Assembly (NCBI GenBank): GCA_025175895.1
Contig: CM046004.1
Span: forward strand, 310,001 to 374,000
Reading direction: 5' to 3'
DNA length: 64,000 bases
Source: Wurfbainia villosa
Lineage: Eukaryota; Streptophyta; Magnoliopsida; Zingiberales; Zingiberaceae
Shown: in pieces, positions 23,711-35,027 of the stretch
Numbering within the stretch: position 1 is the first letter of the stretch
Layout of the letters: the number at the start of each line of letters is the position of its first letter
Made by a program: the position numbers and the translations under genes
The notes under the pieces: generated by a model
What the model saw: the letters and a program-made list of their open reading frames with translations, nothing else
The model's database searches: none
Told to the model about the DNA's origin: nothing

Positions 23711-24553
23711 GTTTGAACATTACTTATCCCCTTTGAATACTTGGGAGGCTCTTTTGTCAAGACTCGAGTCAGATTCAGCACGGTCAAGTAGAAGAACATC
23801 TTCTGTTGTCATCTCTTAAAGTTCAACCCAGTGAACTTCACTGACTTTTTTCCTTGGTTAATTGGTATATTTTCAATCGGGACGGAAAGAGTCATAACCT
23901 ATTGAGTCTATTGCATCTCAACATCATCTGTGGTCATCTCGACAAAATGAATCTGTATTAAAATTATTGAAATTTTTACTCCAAAATCAAACCGAAAATA
24001 CAGGGAGTAGTCCAAATTTAAAATTACAAAAATACAACTCGAACTTATCTATCGAGATAATATTTGTCGCTCGTGTAGGAATGAAGACGCCGAGTCCTAC
24101 GAAGAAGTAGTCTCCTTAAGATAGATTCGTTCCCTCCGACAGTGCTACGAGGTGACACAAGACGTTTTGTCACTCAGGATAAAACAGTGGGACCACTAGT
24201 ACAATCTAGCATCGATTGTTGTGACGATTTGAATATGTATTTGAATATTATCATCGGGTCTACCGAGCAAAGGATGACCCGGTAAAATGAATGAAGGATT
24301 AGTGAGGATTCACTCTCTTTACTTTCTTCTTCATAGGAAGAAGAAAGTTCTTTCCTTACTTAAAGATGAAGAAAGAATATGTTTTTTTCTATCACTCTCT
24401 CCATTTTTTTCTCTCTTTAATTTTCTTTTGCTTGTGCTTAACCTCTTCTTCCCATCTCCTCATAAAGAAGGATTAGGCTTCTATGATCACGCCACCTCCA
24501 TTTCTAGGTGGCTTGTGATGGCATCATCTCCAAGTATGTAAGACACATGGATG

Positions 24554-24649
24554 TCCATGTGACTTGACCATGCCACATGCCCAAAGCATGAAAAAGCACT
24601 ATTTAGTAAAAATCCATGTGACTTGACCATGCCACATGCCCAAAGCATG
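24554..24649. repeat. 37-bp direct repeat pair, period 59
   Basis: A 37-base block starting TCCATGTGACTTGACC and ending CAAAGCATG occurs at 24554-24590 and again, apparently identical, at 24613-24649, separated by 22 unrelated bases. Confidence 0.85.
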
Positions 24650-25654
24650 TCGATATCCTATGTCTCGATCGATCCAATATGTACAGTAGTGTTCACATAA
24701 AAATCATTAATTTGAATTCATACAATTCGGACCCTAAATTCAAACTCCGTTCTATACTATTTAGTAACTATCTTGTCACTTGATATAGAATTAATTTTAT
24801 CTATTATGTATTTTTTCATTCACATTATCTAACAAAATGAACTTTGCTAAATTTGTGGGTCAATATATATGAAGCTCAAATCCAAGGCCTCAATAATGGC
24901 GGCCAATTTATTGTCTACAACTAGCTCTGACATTGAGCACCGCACAAGATAGGGCAACTTGGATGATAATGATAGAAGATAAGCTCCGCCTACACCTAGC
25001 TCATTGTCTTAATCCAGACGACCAATATTCTTATTCCTACCTCATATTCTCTGTATTGAGGAAAATCTCATTTAAAAAAAATTGCTTCCTCTCAACTTAA
25101 ATGGCAATAACAATGCGAAATGTTATTTAAAAAAAAGTCCATGATGGAAAATACTTGGTGATGCGGATTAGATTTTTTTTCCCCCGAGATTAAATTGTCA
25201 AGGATAGATTCTCTTCGACCGCAGCAATAAAAATCTTCTTATTCTTTTCTTGTGAAAGAATACACGTTAAATTACTATCGACTTATCTGGCAGAGGTCCT
25301 CCGAGGTTTAAATTAGAACTTGTATGAGAATGAGAAACAAGTAATAAGTGTAAGAGGATAAAGGAAATAGTAATTGTAAGAGGAATGAGATCAATCCTTT
25401 TTCTCCTCCCCTCCTTCCACTTTTATTTTTTGAAGTATTAGGAGAAACTGTAGTGTAATAAATTGTGAGGATGATTGTCCACGTTGAGAGTCATGCTATT
25501 AAGAAGCATTTTTTATGAAGTCCACGAGGCGTCTTTAATTGATTGTGAAAATTGATGACGTGTATAAACGAACCACAACAAACCCCTAAAGGAATATTTC
25601 ACGATCTCCCACCCTAACTAACGGGTTGTTCTCTTCTCTAATGCAATTCTCTGT

Positions 25655-26125
25655 AAACTCGAATTGTTCTCCTGACTCGATATTTTGCCTAACTCCTGAG
25701 TTACTTCTTCTTAACTTGGCATTCCGCCTCCTTCCCGAGTTGCTCCTTCTCAATGCACTTCGCTTGCTCTCCGAGCTACTTCCCTCCATCTTGGTATTCT
25801 ACTTATCTCCCGAGTTGTTCATTTTCGACTCGGTATTTTGCCTACTCTTCGAGCTGTCTCCTTCCACCTCGACATTTTACTCATCTTTCAAGTTGCTCCT
25901 TCTATACTCGATACTTCACTACTCTCCGAGTTATCTTCTTCCACCTCGGCATTTTACTGATCTCCCGCGTTGCTTCTTATTGATTCGATACGCCACCTAC
26001 TCTCTGAACTCTCTCTCTCCACCTCAACATTTTACTTATCTCCCGAATTATTTCTTCTTAATTCGATCCCTTGTTTATCTCCTAAACTATTTCTTCCTAG
26101 TTCAGCACTGCACTCCACTCACCTT
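25655..26125. repeat. Degenerate minisatellite, unit about 42 bp
   Basis: Blocks of the form CTCCCGAGTTGCTTCTTC, then CTCGGTATT, then TTGCCTAC recur about every 39-45 bases over some 470 bp with heavy divergence. The plus strand is pyrimidine-rich, which keeps one frame open for 183 codons; that translation is a Leu/Ser/Pro/Glu repeat (PELLLLN...) of about 14 residues, not a recognisable protein. Confidence 0.7.
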
Positions 26126-26914
26126 TGGAGTTATTTTTTTCTTCTCAATTATATTAGTGCAGTATCATCTGACGTAAGCAATATGGCATGGACAATATCT
26201 AAGATACGAAGACATTCTGACAAGTCAAAGTCAACTCTTTTTAGGCTCCTAATTTTGATTTTTGCATGTCAAACTCTTCTTGAAACACCGGTCCAGTTGC
26301 CGAGTTGCTCTAGCACTCAGCCTGTTCAACTTTTATTTATTTATATTTTCTTAAAGTATGAATTATTATCTCTATGGGACACTAACAAACATATATGTAT
26401 AATTTAGTTTATTCTTTAAAATATTTAATACGACATCATTGCAACGGAGGGGGTAAAAAAATTTCCCTGCGTCGCCAAGTGAAACTGTCACTGACGTCCA
26501 ACGAGGATATTATTTTCTATATTTTATCATTTTCTATATTTTAATAATATCATTAAAATGTGCAAAAAAAAAAAAAAAACATATAGACAGCCTCAAAAAG
26601 TTAAGACGAAGAACAATACGATGACAAGTAGAATAATCTTTAGATAAATCAACATACTCTAGATCATGCAAAATCATTTTACAGCTACATTTTATGAACA
26701 AGCAGCCGAGGAATTCATGCTACAGGTGCACTTTATGAACAAGTATTACAGTACTTGCAACATAACTAAACTTATCTGGTATAATCTTTCAAAGGCAAAG
26801 TGCTCAAAGCTTGCGAAGCATGGAGGTTTGGATGAGGCTTGTGGACTCAATTCATACTGAGGAAACTGCAACTGGTTCAGCTGAACATTAATGTCTGCCG
26901 GAATATATAGTTCA

Positions 26915-29900
26915 CTATTGTTCAGCGTCATTGCTCAGAGATGGGAAGGAGGGAATCGACTTCAGTATAAGTTTCCTGCAACCTTTGCGGTTCGGTGGTG
27001 TCAATCCAGCTCCATTGTGAGGAGGGGAGACCCTCTTCCCATTGGGGGAAGCAACCTTAAGACCTGTGGTCGAAGTTGCAGTGGATTTAAGAATCGCAGG
27101 AGTGTCATCATCCTGTAGGATTGTGGTGACATTATCCAGCTTAGATTGAAGGATAACCAATTCGGATTTTCGAATCATGTGAGTGCCATAGAGTGCAGGA
27201 GAGCGACCGATCGAAAGCCTAATTGGTTGAGGAGGTTTGGAACTCGAATAAAATGGCATTTCGACCGATAACCTGAGAAAGAAATCTTTACTTATCAGAT
27301 GCAAAACATGAATGCAGAGATAAGCTATCCATCCAAACAAGAACATAAATGCTTCCTTCACCTGCTACTTTGTAATGGTGTGGCTGGCAAAATATTTCCA
27401 GGAGCTTGATGTTCAATCTGAATGCTTGTGTTTTGTTGCCCTTCTTCTAACTTATCGTCTTCCTTCTCGCATTCTTCAAGTTCCTTATCCGCTTGATCAA
27501 TTCCCTCAACATTTGGCAGAGTACCTATTAAAAGACCGAAATAAACCAAACTGTGCTTAAGAAGGGTTGATCTTAATTTGGCGTGATTTAATTCAAAACA
27601 ATCAGATGGGCACTGGTCATCTGCGATAACAAGTAAAAAGTTTGGAATAACTCTGGATGTAATTAAGTTTCTTAAGCTTTGCACCTAAAACATTGTTTGT
27701 GATACCCAATTATAGATTTAACAGCTACTACCATGTCTAACTTGAATGTTGAAACATACAGTGACAAATTATTATGCAGATTGTTATACACATCGTTTCA
27801 AATCTCATGCCATATCGGGCCAGAGCTAGGTCATATACTGGTCGCTAGCAGAAGCATGGGTTAAAATGCCTGGACACTGGAGAACCTTTGCCAGAATCTT
27901 CTAGAAGAAATCTCAGTTTGGTGTTTTTCAGAGAGAAACTTTTGCAAGCTTCCAAGTTATGCTTCCACAGTTTGAAATACTAGCCCATGGTGAAATGAGA
28001 TTTTTGAATCCTAGCTCGCAAAGTAGGAATGCGTTATATAAGGTTCAAAATCAACTAGTAAAACAAAACCCAAACCGAATGTTTATCGATTTCAAAAGTC
28101 AACCCAAATCTAGCAGAAACCAAAGTTATATCAACCTATTTTTCACTCATTTGAGCTCACTAATATGAACCACATGGTGAATATATGAAAATGGCATCAC
28201 ATTCCACATTCACTTATCATGTGTAAAGAAACAATTCATCAGTTTAAAAGTGAAGAATTATCCTAGTATCAACAAAGAAAATAATCATTTTTCATTCTGC
28301 AAGTACTTTGCAATAAATTGTCTCCCAGAAAAATGATCGAGTCAAAGGAAAATATTGTTGAGAATTGTGGCATATGTTTTATTTTGTTGTTATGTAAGAA
28401 AATAAATGGTACAAATTGATACTCACCATCTTTTCTTCCAAATAGATTCTTACATCCTTCGCATCTGCAGCCAATTGAACATCCAACTCCACCCTAAAGA
28501 AAACAAATAAGCTCAAATCAGAAAACATATAAGAAAAACAAGTGATTCCTAAATTTACAACACCTGATAACATTCACAGTATTTCTTCAGGCAATTTGAT
28601 TTTTTACAATTGCATCCTCTCTTATGTCGCGCAGAAGCAGGAGTCCTATTATCGTCGTCCTAGAGGTATTAAAAAGATGATCTCATTAAAATTATAGGAA
28701 ACTCAATAATGATAATAAAATTCATAGAAACAGCAGGAGAAATGCTTACCCCTACTTCCAAGCAAGATTCAGATGCTCGAATAACTTTTGGAGCAAACGC
28801 AAGTGGATTACGAGATTCTATCTGCTTACGAGTCGCCAGGACAGTCTCCTCGTGTATGGGTTTATTAAAACACCCTTGGCATGAACAAGGCTCAGAACAA
28901 TAAACTCCCGCAGCAAAACACTCACAGTAGCTGCATAAGACGTCTCCATGTCAGTACAAAGATTCAAGTCAAATATTCCATGCCAATCACAAAAGACACT
29001 GAGTAATCTTTCTTGTGAAAATATTTAAAGGAGTCTAAAATAATTCCCACGACGCTAAGAAAGCAAGGTGAAAATAAAAGGTCGTCTATTATCTTAAAAT
29101 TCAAAGATAAATCTTAAAATCAGCATAAAGAGGCCTCACAGTTTCAGACATTTTGACTTCTTACAGTTGCAACGCTTGCATCCTTCACTATCGCCTCCAT
29201 TTTGTGATTTGCGTCTGGATCATGAGTTTTCATTACTATTCATATAGTTACAATTAGGGAAGCATAGTGGAGTTTATAAAATATACCTCTTCTTCTTTGG
29301 ACTACCTTGAGCTAACTCCTCGCAGTTGTTAATTGTGACATCCTTTGTATCGTCATAAGGGACAATCTGGAGATGGCCTTCATTGTCCTCGGGGCCAGAA
29401 TCCTTTCCAACAGACAAGGAACTTGTTGGATTGTCCTTCTCAGTTATTGTTGATGTAAAAGGATCAATAGGGATGTTGATAACTTGTTTTCCACATGCAA
29501 CTGTGTCTTTTTTAACCATTTTAGCCTTTGATGTCGTAGCAAGAGCATTCAAATGTAACCCAATCCCAGGCAAGGCACAAAATGATGGACTAGTTTTAGG
29601 CTTCAAATTGTTAGCTCCACAGATGCTTATACCTTTGGAGGAAGAAGTTGATGGTGTGAGATTCCTTTTAGAGACACAGGCAAGATCAAAAACCAAACAG
29701 CGTCTAAGCATTCCCCGTTGGTGGTGGGTGCCAACCTTCAAGAAAAATGACAACGATTATTTCACATATATATTGATTAAAACTTATTCCATGAAATAAG
29801 AATACCATAAATGTTGTATGACACTGTAGTTAACAAACTTCAACTCCTATAAAACATGGAACATCCTTACACATCCAAGCTTCCCCGTGGAAGGGTATGA

Positions 29901-32900
29901 TTGAAGCTTAATATCAAACTGGTTTGTCCCAAAAAGGAGACTAGTACAAAATTCCCCCAACCTCAAACGGCAGGAGATCACTGATATTCATATTAGATAC
30001 AACATTCTCAAACACGTAAATTAAAAACAACAAAATAACAAATCCCAATTGTTTTAAAAAGTCAACTGCTTAGATATTAAAGAAGACATGATATGTATCT
30101 TGGGCTAAAACGAGTACAGATCGACTATTACAACATGTGACTATCTTGTCAGTTACTCGATGCCTCATGAGAAGAATGAAATGTGAAATGAGATATCCAT
30201 CAATATGAGATGAAGTTTCACTTTTCCCTCCAAAGTTAGCAAATTTTACATGTTGCAATAAGAAATTCAATACCCTCCAAAGCTTTGAAAATCGCTTCAC
30301 TTTTCCCTTTTTATTCTTTCATTTTACTCTCACTTTGCCAAGGACCATTTTCTTGACCAGACAAAGTTAAGCTGAGGGAGCAAAGTGAAACAGTTTTCAA
30401 AAGTTTCGATGGTAAAACGTAATTTCTGAATTCTACAGTATAAAATGGAAATTTTCAAAACTTTGAGGGATAAAGTGATATTTGACAATTAAAAACTAAA
30501 GGACAAGTAAACAACCTGGTTAGGTACCTCAAACAAAATCTTAACAATATATGAAAGGGAGGGGAGGGAGGAGGAAATAGATATATCAACTTAGATAAGA
30601 AAAGAAACTCTTAGCAGGTTATAAAAAAATCCTTGAGGAATCAGCATCCTTGATTGTTCAATTGGTTCTTCCTCTATGACAAACATAAACGATATATAAA
30701 TGGGAAAACCCATAAATCTTAGAGATCATAGTGTTGGTGCAATCGACCCAAGTCACGATTGATCAGACTCGAATTTGACTCAAGTAATATTTTGATGTTC
30801 GACAAAACGCATGACAATGTGATTGTCATGGAAAGTCCAAGAATGATCTTGGCATTTGCAAAATTCAAGTCTTAGTACTTGACATAGAAAGTCCAAGAAT
30901 GGTCTTGGCATTTGCAAAATCCAAGTCTTAGGTACTTGACATGGAAAGTCCAAGCATGGGTCTTAACAATGTAAAGTCTAAGTCATGGGTACTTGGCAAT
31001 TGGAAAGTCCAAGCATGAGTCTTGGTAATTGGAAAGTCCAACATAAAGTTGGCAAGGGAAGTCCAAGAGTGTGATATTGGCGGTGTAAAGTCCAAGCATA
31101 GATCTTGACAGTATAAGTCCAATGTTTGGTGGCATAAAATCCAAACATGGGGTCTTAGCAGCATAAATCCAAATGGATCTTGGCATTTGGGAAGTCCAAG
31201 GGTATGATATTGGTGGCGTAAAGTATAAGCTGTAGTTTTGGCGATATAAGTTCAATGTTTGGCGGCGTAAAGTCCAAATGTTTGTCTTGGCGGCACAAGT
31301 CCAAATATACCTTGGCAAAGTAGACTCGGTTAGCATGACAATAGCAGATGGAAGCACCTGAAGACTAACATATGGATGAATAAGTCATGGATGATTTGGA
31401 AGGATCCGATAGGCATGAGGCTGATGAAGATGGCTAAAAAGCTTAGGTCTAGACTAAAGGTGGTCTATCAAGTATGAGAGAATCATACTTGAGTTAAATT
31501 TCATGTTTGAGGTTTATCAATCGACTGGTGTTATGAACCAGTCGACTGACCAAGTATTTGACACTTGGCAGCCTAGTCAACTTGCATCAATCGACCGGGA
31601 TTATGACCAGTCGACTGATCAAGTAGTCAACTGTGCTTCAACTGCTCGGATGAAGCTCTGGTAGTCGACTGTCAGCTTTGGACAGTCGACTGGCCTTTGA
31701 CAGTCGATTGCTTTGAGCGGACACGAGCACAGAAGCTTTGATAGCCGACTATCGGACAGCAGTCGACTGATGGTATGAGCAGTCGACTACTAGTGTATCC
31801 GTTAGAATTTTTTTAGCTTGGATTGAGCCGTTGTAAGACAACGGCACTATGAGCAGTCAACTGCTAGGCGCAAAATCAGCTCGATGCAGGTTATAAAAAG
31901 AGCTCGAGATGGAGGATTTTGCACTAATTTTTGAGGAGATTTTGAAAGGAAATTGCTGCTGCATTTCAAACCTTCAAGAGCAATCCAAAGCAATCAATAA
32001 ACAAGCAATCAAGAGTTTTTTGTGTAAAATTTTCTTTACTTGTATTTGTGTATTGCTTAGTATACTTGTTGTATTGTGTTTATTACTGTTGTAATTCATT
32101 GTAAGAGATTTCTCCACCTTCGATGTGTCACCGAGAAGGAGAAGATTTAATTGTAGTGTGCATCACTAGAGCTACTTGAGCTCGACCCGTGGAGTAGGAA
32201 CTTTAAGTTTCGAACCACATTATATCGTCTTGTTGTGCTTGTGTATTTCTATTTGTATTTTGTATTGTATATTCCACTGTGTATAATGCTTTTGTAGACG
32301 AGCACAAGAGGAACACGATCGAATCCATCAAACTACGAGAAATCGCTATTCATCCCCCCTCTAGCGACGTCCAACGTTCCAACACATAGCAAAAAATATA
32401 CACAGTCAGACAATAAAGAAACTAAAATGAGAATGAAAAGCGGCTATAAAAAAACAGTCAGAAAAAAGGAAAATGATAACACAAGAACAATTAGGCTTGA
32501 ATAACTTGCAATGAAAAGCGACCAACATATTTCCAATATGGTGCAAATACAAAAATATCATTTTCTTAAAAAAAAAAAAAGGATCACTCAGCATTACCTG
32601 ATCTTGGCAAATACCAGAAGTCACATTTTTGGGACCATCTGCTTCATGATCGATATTGCAATCTTCAGTACAACTAGGAGAAGGGTCATTGTTGATATTA
32701 TGGACACAAGAACCATGGGAGATATCAGGTTGTGTTTTCTGCAGACAATCAACATTCTCTGTGCAATTTGTCAATAGAGGAACAAAGATATTCCCATCAT
32801 TGTCCACAGCTTTCTCAGCCTCTACGATTTGAGCCTCAAATTCTGTGGAGGAATCAAAGATCAGCAATCCTTCACCATCATCGGAGATTAAACTTTCCCA

Positions 32901-35027
32901 GTCACACCCTAATGCTTCATTTTTAGTCAACTCAAGTGGATGAGTTTCCTGAACCCCATTTTCTGTAGCGAACAAAATTTTGCGCCTCTCTACACCAGTT
33001 TGAATAAAATGAAGATTGACTGAGGTATTATCAATGTATAGCTTATCATCCATTTTAATCCCATAGCAAGGTGTCGTGTTATGATCAGGACTACCAGAGT
33101 CATATTGGCTTGACTGAGGAAATGTACCAGCAAGAGTTGGGCACTGATCAGGAGGATCAACAGTAGCCTCATTGAGTGAACATGTTATTATACAATTTTC
33201 CTGTGCACTTGTAGTGAATCTGGATGGCCTAACGACATCAGAAACCTCAGAGGATAAGTTACCTTCTCTGACATTGTCTGATGAATTATCTTCTTTCATA
33301 GAGTTTGTAAATGGAACCCTGCGTGCAGTAATAAAAACCACCATGAAATAGGGACATTATGTTAATTCAAAGTACAAACTTGATTATTACTTTCCAAGGA
33401 ACCTAGCTTCCCTTGGAGGATTGACATGTGGTGAACTAAATATTGAGGATAGAGAAGCAAAGTTCAGCGATTGATAAGTTTGTGCAATGTGGAGCGAATC
33501 TGGTGGCTTCACAGGCTGTATCGGAGACAAATTATTGATGAAGTTAAAAACCGGTGAATCCTGCAAAAAGTTTTTAAAAAAAATGTAAGCTAACAGGTGA
33601 AATTAAAACGAGAACGAAACATTAAAAAAAGGGTATGAAGTGTGTGAAACAACAAATGAATTTGGTATACCAATTACATAAATGCAATGAATATCATATT
33701 AGTTATGGAGATAAAAGGAGGATATTTCTAGTTAGAACAGGTACAATGAGCTTTGAGGTCATCTATCCATCGTGTAAAGGACAGTATAGTTATGCTGGGC
33801 AACCCAAGGAAAAGCATCAAAGACAGTTTTTCCGAAGGACTCCAGTGCAAACGGACAAACCATCGAACATTATAGATTGTTCAAAATAGCATTAGAGATT
33901 ATTAATCAAAAGAAAATAATGAAAACAAAAATGAAGTGACAACTCAGCTTATTCACCACAGGAACCAAAATCTCCAACCAAACGCAGTAGAAAAGAACTC
34001 CATTTTAAACTCGCGAATAATGGTTAAACAATCGTTCTACTCAGCAGCCAAAATCGAACAAAGAAAACCATTTTAAACTCCCGAATAATGGTTAAACAAT
34101 CGTTCTACTCGGGAGCCAAAATCGAACAAAGAAAATCAAATAAAGTGAAAAGCCAACGCCTTTTTGGGAAGAAAGCGAAGAGAAACAGAACAAATAAGAA
34201 CTTCACCGATTAATGGATCACAATAACTGAGAATAGATCCAAAGCGATCCACAAAAGCAGATTCCCTAATTAAATGAAAGCAAAACTAATAATTTGAGTG
34301 CGTATTCCCTCGTCATAAAACCTCCAGGATGGATTGATTGCTTGGTGCACGCCATAGACCTATAAGGAAAAGTGTATAAATGCACAAAACCAAAGTTTTC
34401 TCCCATCAAGATCGCGTGAATTGGAGACCGAACAAAACACTAAACCGAAATTACTGTGGTTGCATACCATAAATAATTGAAAAAGGAGACTGAGAAGCAA
34501 TTTTACACAAATAACCGAGCACAAAACTCAAATTTTTTACATACATACTGTGAAAATCGAAGGAAAAAACAACAACAGCGCTTAACGAACACCTACAATT
34601 TTTCGCATAAGTAACACTCGGATTAGTCCTCAACGTAACAGGAAAAGGTTGAATACACAGAGTAAGCAGCTTGAAGTCCAATTTTACGCATACAGTAAAG
34701 TTTCCTTCACAATGCAACCAATTACCAAGTCAATGGCGTAACCAAAAACAAAAAATGATTAAAAATCAAACTTTTCCCTTCGAGAAACCAAAACCAGGCA
34801 GAAATTAAGCGGACCCAGTGGGAACCAACAATGTCGCAAGATCATAGAAGCTCAGACCAACAAATCCACCCTCAAACCCACGCAAAACGCTCCCAAGCAG
34901 AGAGAATCATGCAAGAGCGCAAAGAGAATCATGCAAGAGCAGATCAATTGAAACAGCATGAGGGGCAAATCACCTCGAACTTGGAGATCGGCGTCCCAGC
35001 GACCTTGCTCCGCTCGGGCGTATCCAT
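26915..35027 (-). CDS. TSO1/tesmin-like CXC (CPP) protein
   Basis: Ten exons: 35027-34974, 33560-33391, 33318-32598, 29735-29287, 29214-29140, 28930-28750, 28659-28564, 28493-28427, 27524-27362, 27272-26915. All junctions keep phase and give 777 residues. The N-terminus (MDTPERSKVAGTPISKFE, then SPVFNFINNLSPIQPVK) and the C-terminus (SPNGKRVSPPHNG, RKLILKSIPSFPSL) match plant TSO1/TCX proteins. Two cysteine-rich CXC motifs lie at about residues 477-512 (CKRCNCKKSKCLKLYCECF) and 566-598 (CNCKKSNCLKKYCECYQ), joined by the conserved RNPLAFAPK linker. An RGMLRRCLVF motif lies near residues 320-330. Members bind CHR-like AT-rich promoter elements and act in cell-cycle control (DREAM-type complexes) in the nucleus. 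Intron 3 (29736-32597) carries a solo LTR. TSO1 versus a TCX2/3 paralogue cannot be settled here. Confidence 0.93.
30732..32384 (+). mobile_element. Solo LTR (SIRE/Maximus-like copia suspected) in TSO1-like intron 3
   Basis: The element begins TGTTGGTGCAATCG and ends GTTCCAACA, so it has TG...CA ends within a TGTTGG/CCAACA inverted repeat. It is flanked by an exact 5-bp target duplication CATAG (30727-30731 and 32385-32389). It is 1653 bp with no gag or pol, as expected for a solo LTR left by unequal recombination. Inside are a tandem-like array of AAGTCCAAG/TCTTGG words (about 30830-31310), a cluster of AGTCGACT palindromes (about 31540-31790), a TATA box at 31892 and AATAAA near 31996. It reads on the plus strand, antisense to the host gene. 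The copia sublineage is inference. Confidence 0.85.
31892..31900 (+). promoter_or_regulatory. LTR promoter TATA box
   Basis: TATAAAAAG lies about 1160 bp into the 1653-bp LTR, in the position expected for the U3/R promoter of a retrotransposon LTR. It would drive transcription antisense to the host gene. Confidence 0.5.
34000..34135. repeat. 68-bp tandem duplication in TSO1-like intron 1
   Basis: The block starting CCATTTTAAACTC and ending CGAACAAAGAAAA occurs twice in tandem at 34000 and 34068, with only a few substitutions (for example CTCGCG versus CTCCCG). Confidence 0.85.

Larger units (their letters stand above)
23223..26914. other. Convergent intergenic region rich in repeats
   Basis: The Aux/IAA and TSO1-like genes end here. 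It contains a copia-type Gag relic (about 23560-23710, minus), a 37-bp direct repeat pair (24554-24649), a degenerate minisatellite (25655-26125) and unassigned AT-rich sequence. The long open frame 25626-26177 follows the minisatellite and is not a gene. No other coding feature was supported. Confidence 0.55.

Noticed and set aside
25626..26177. 183-residue plus-strand open frame
   Set aside because: It is the translation of a degenerate minisatellite; the protein pattern simply follows the DNA repeat.
32406..32560. C-terminal extension of the long TSO1-like open frame past 32598
   Set aside because: A strong donor (CAG|GTAATG) ends the exon at 32598; the frame beyond is intronic and hydrophobic by chance.
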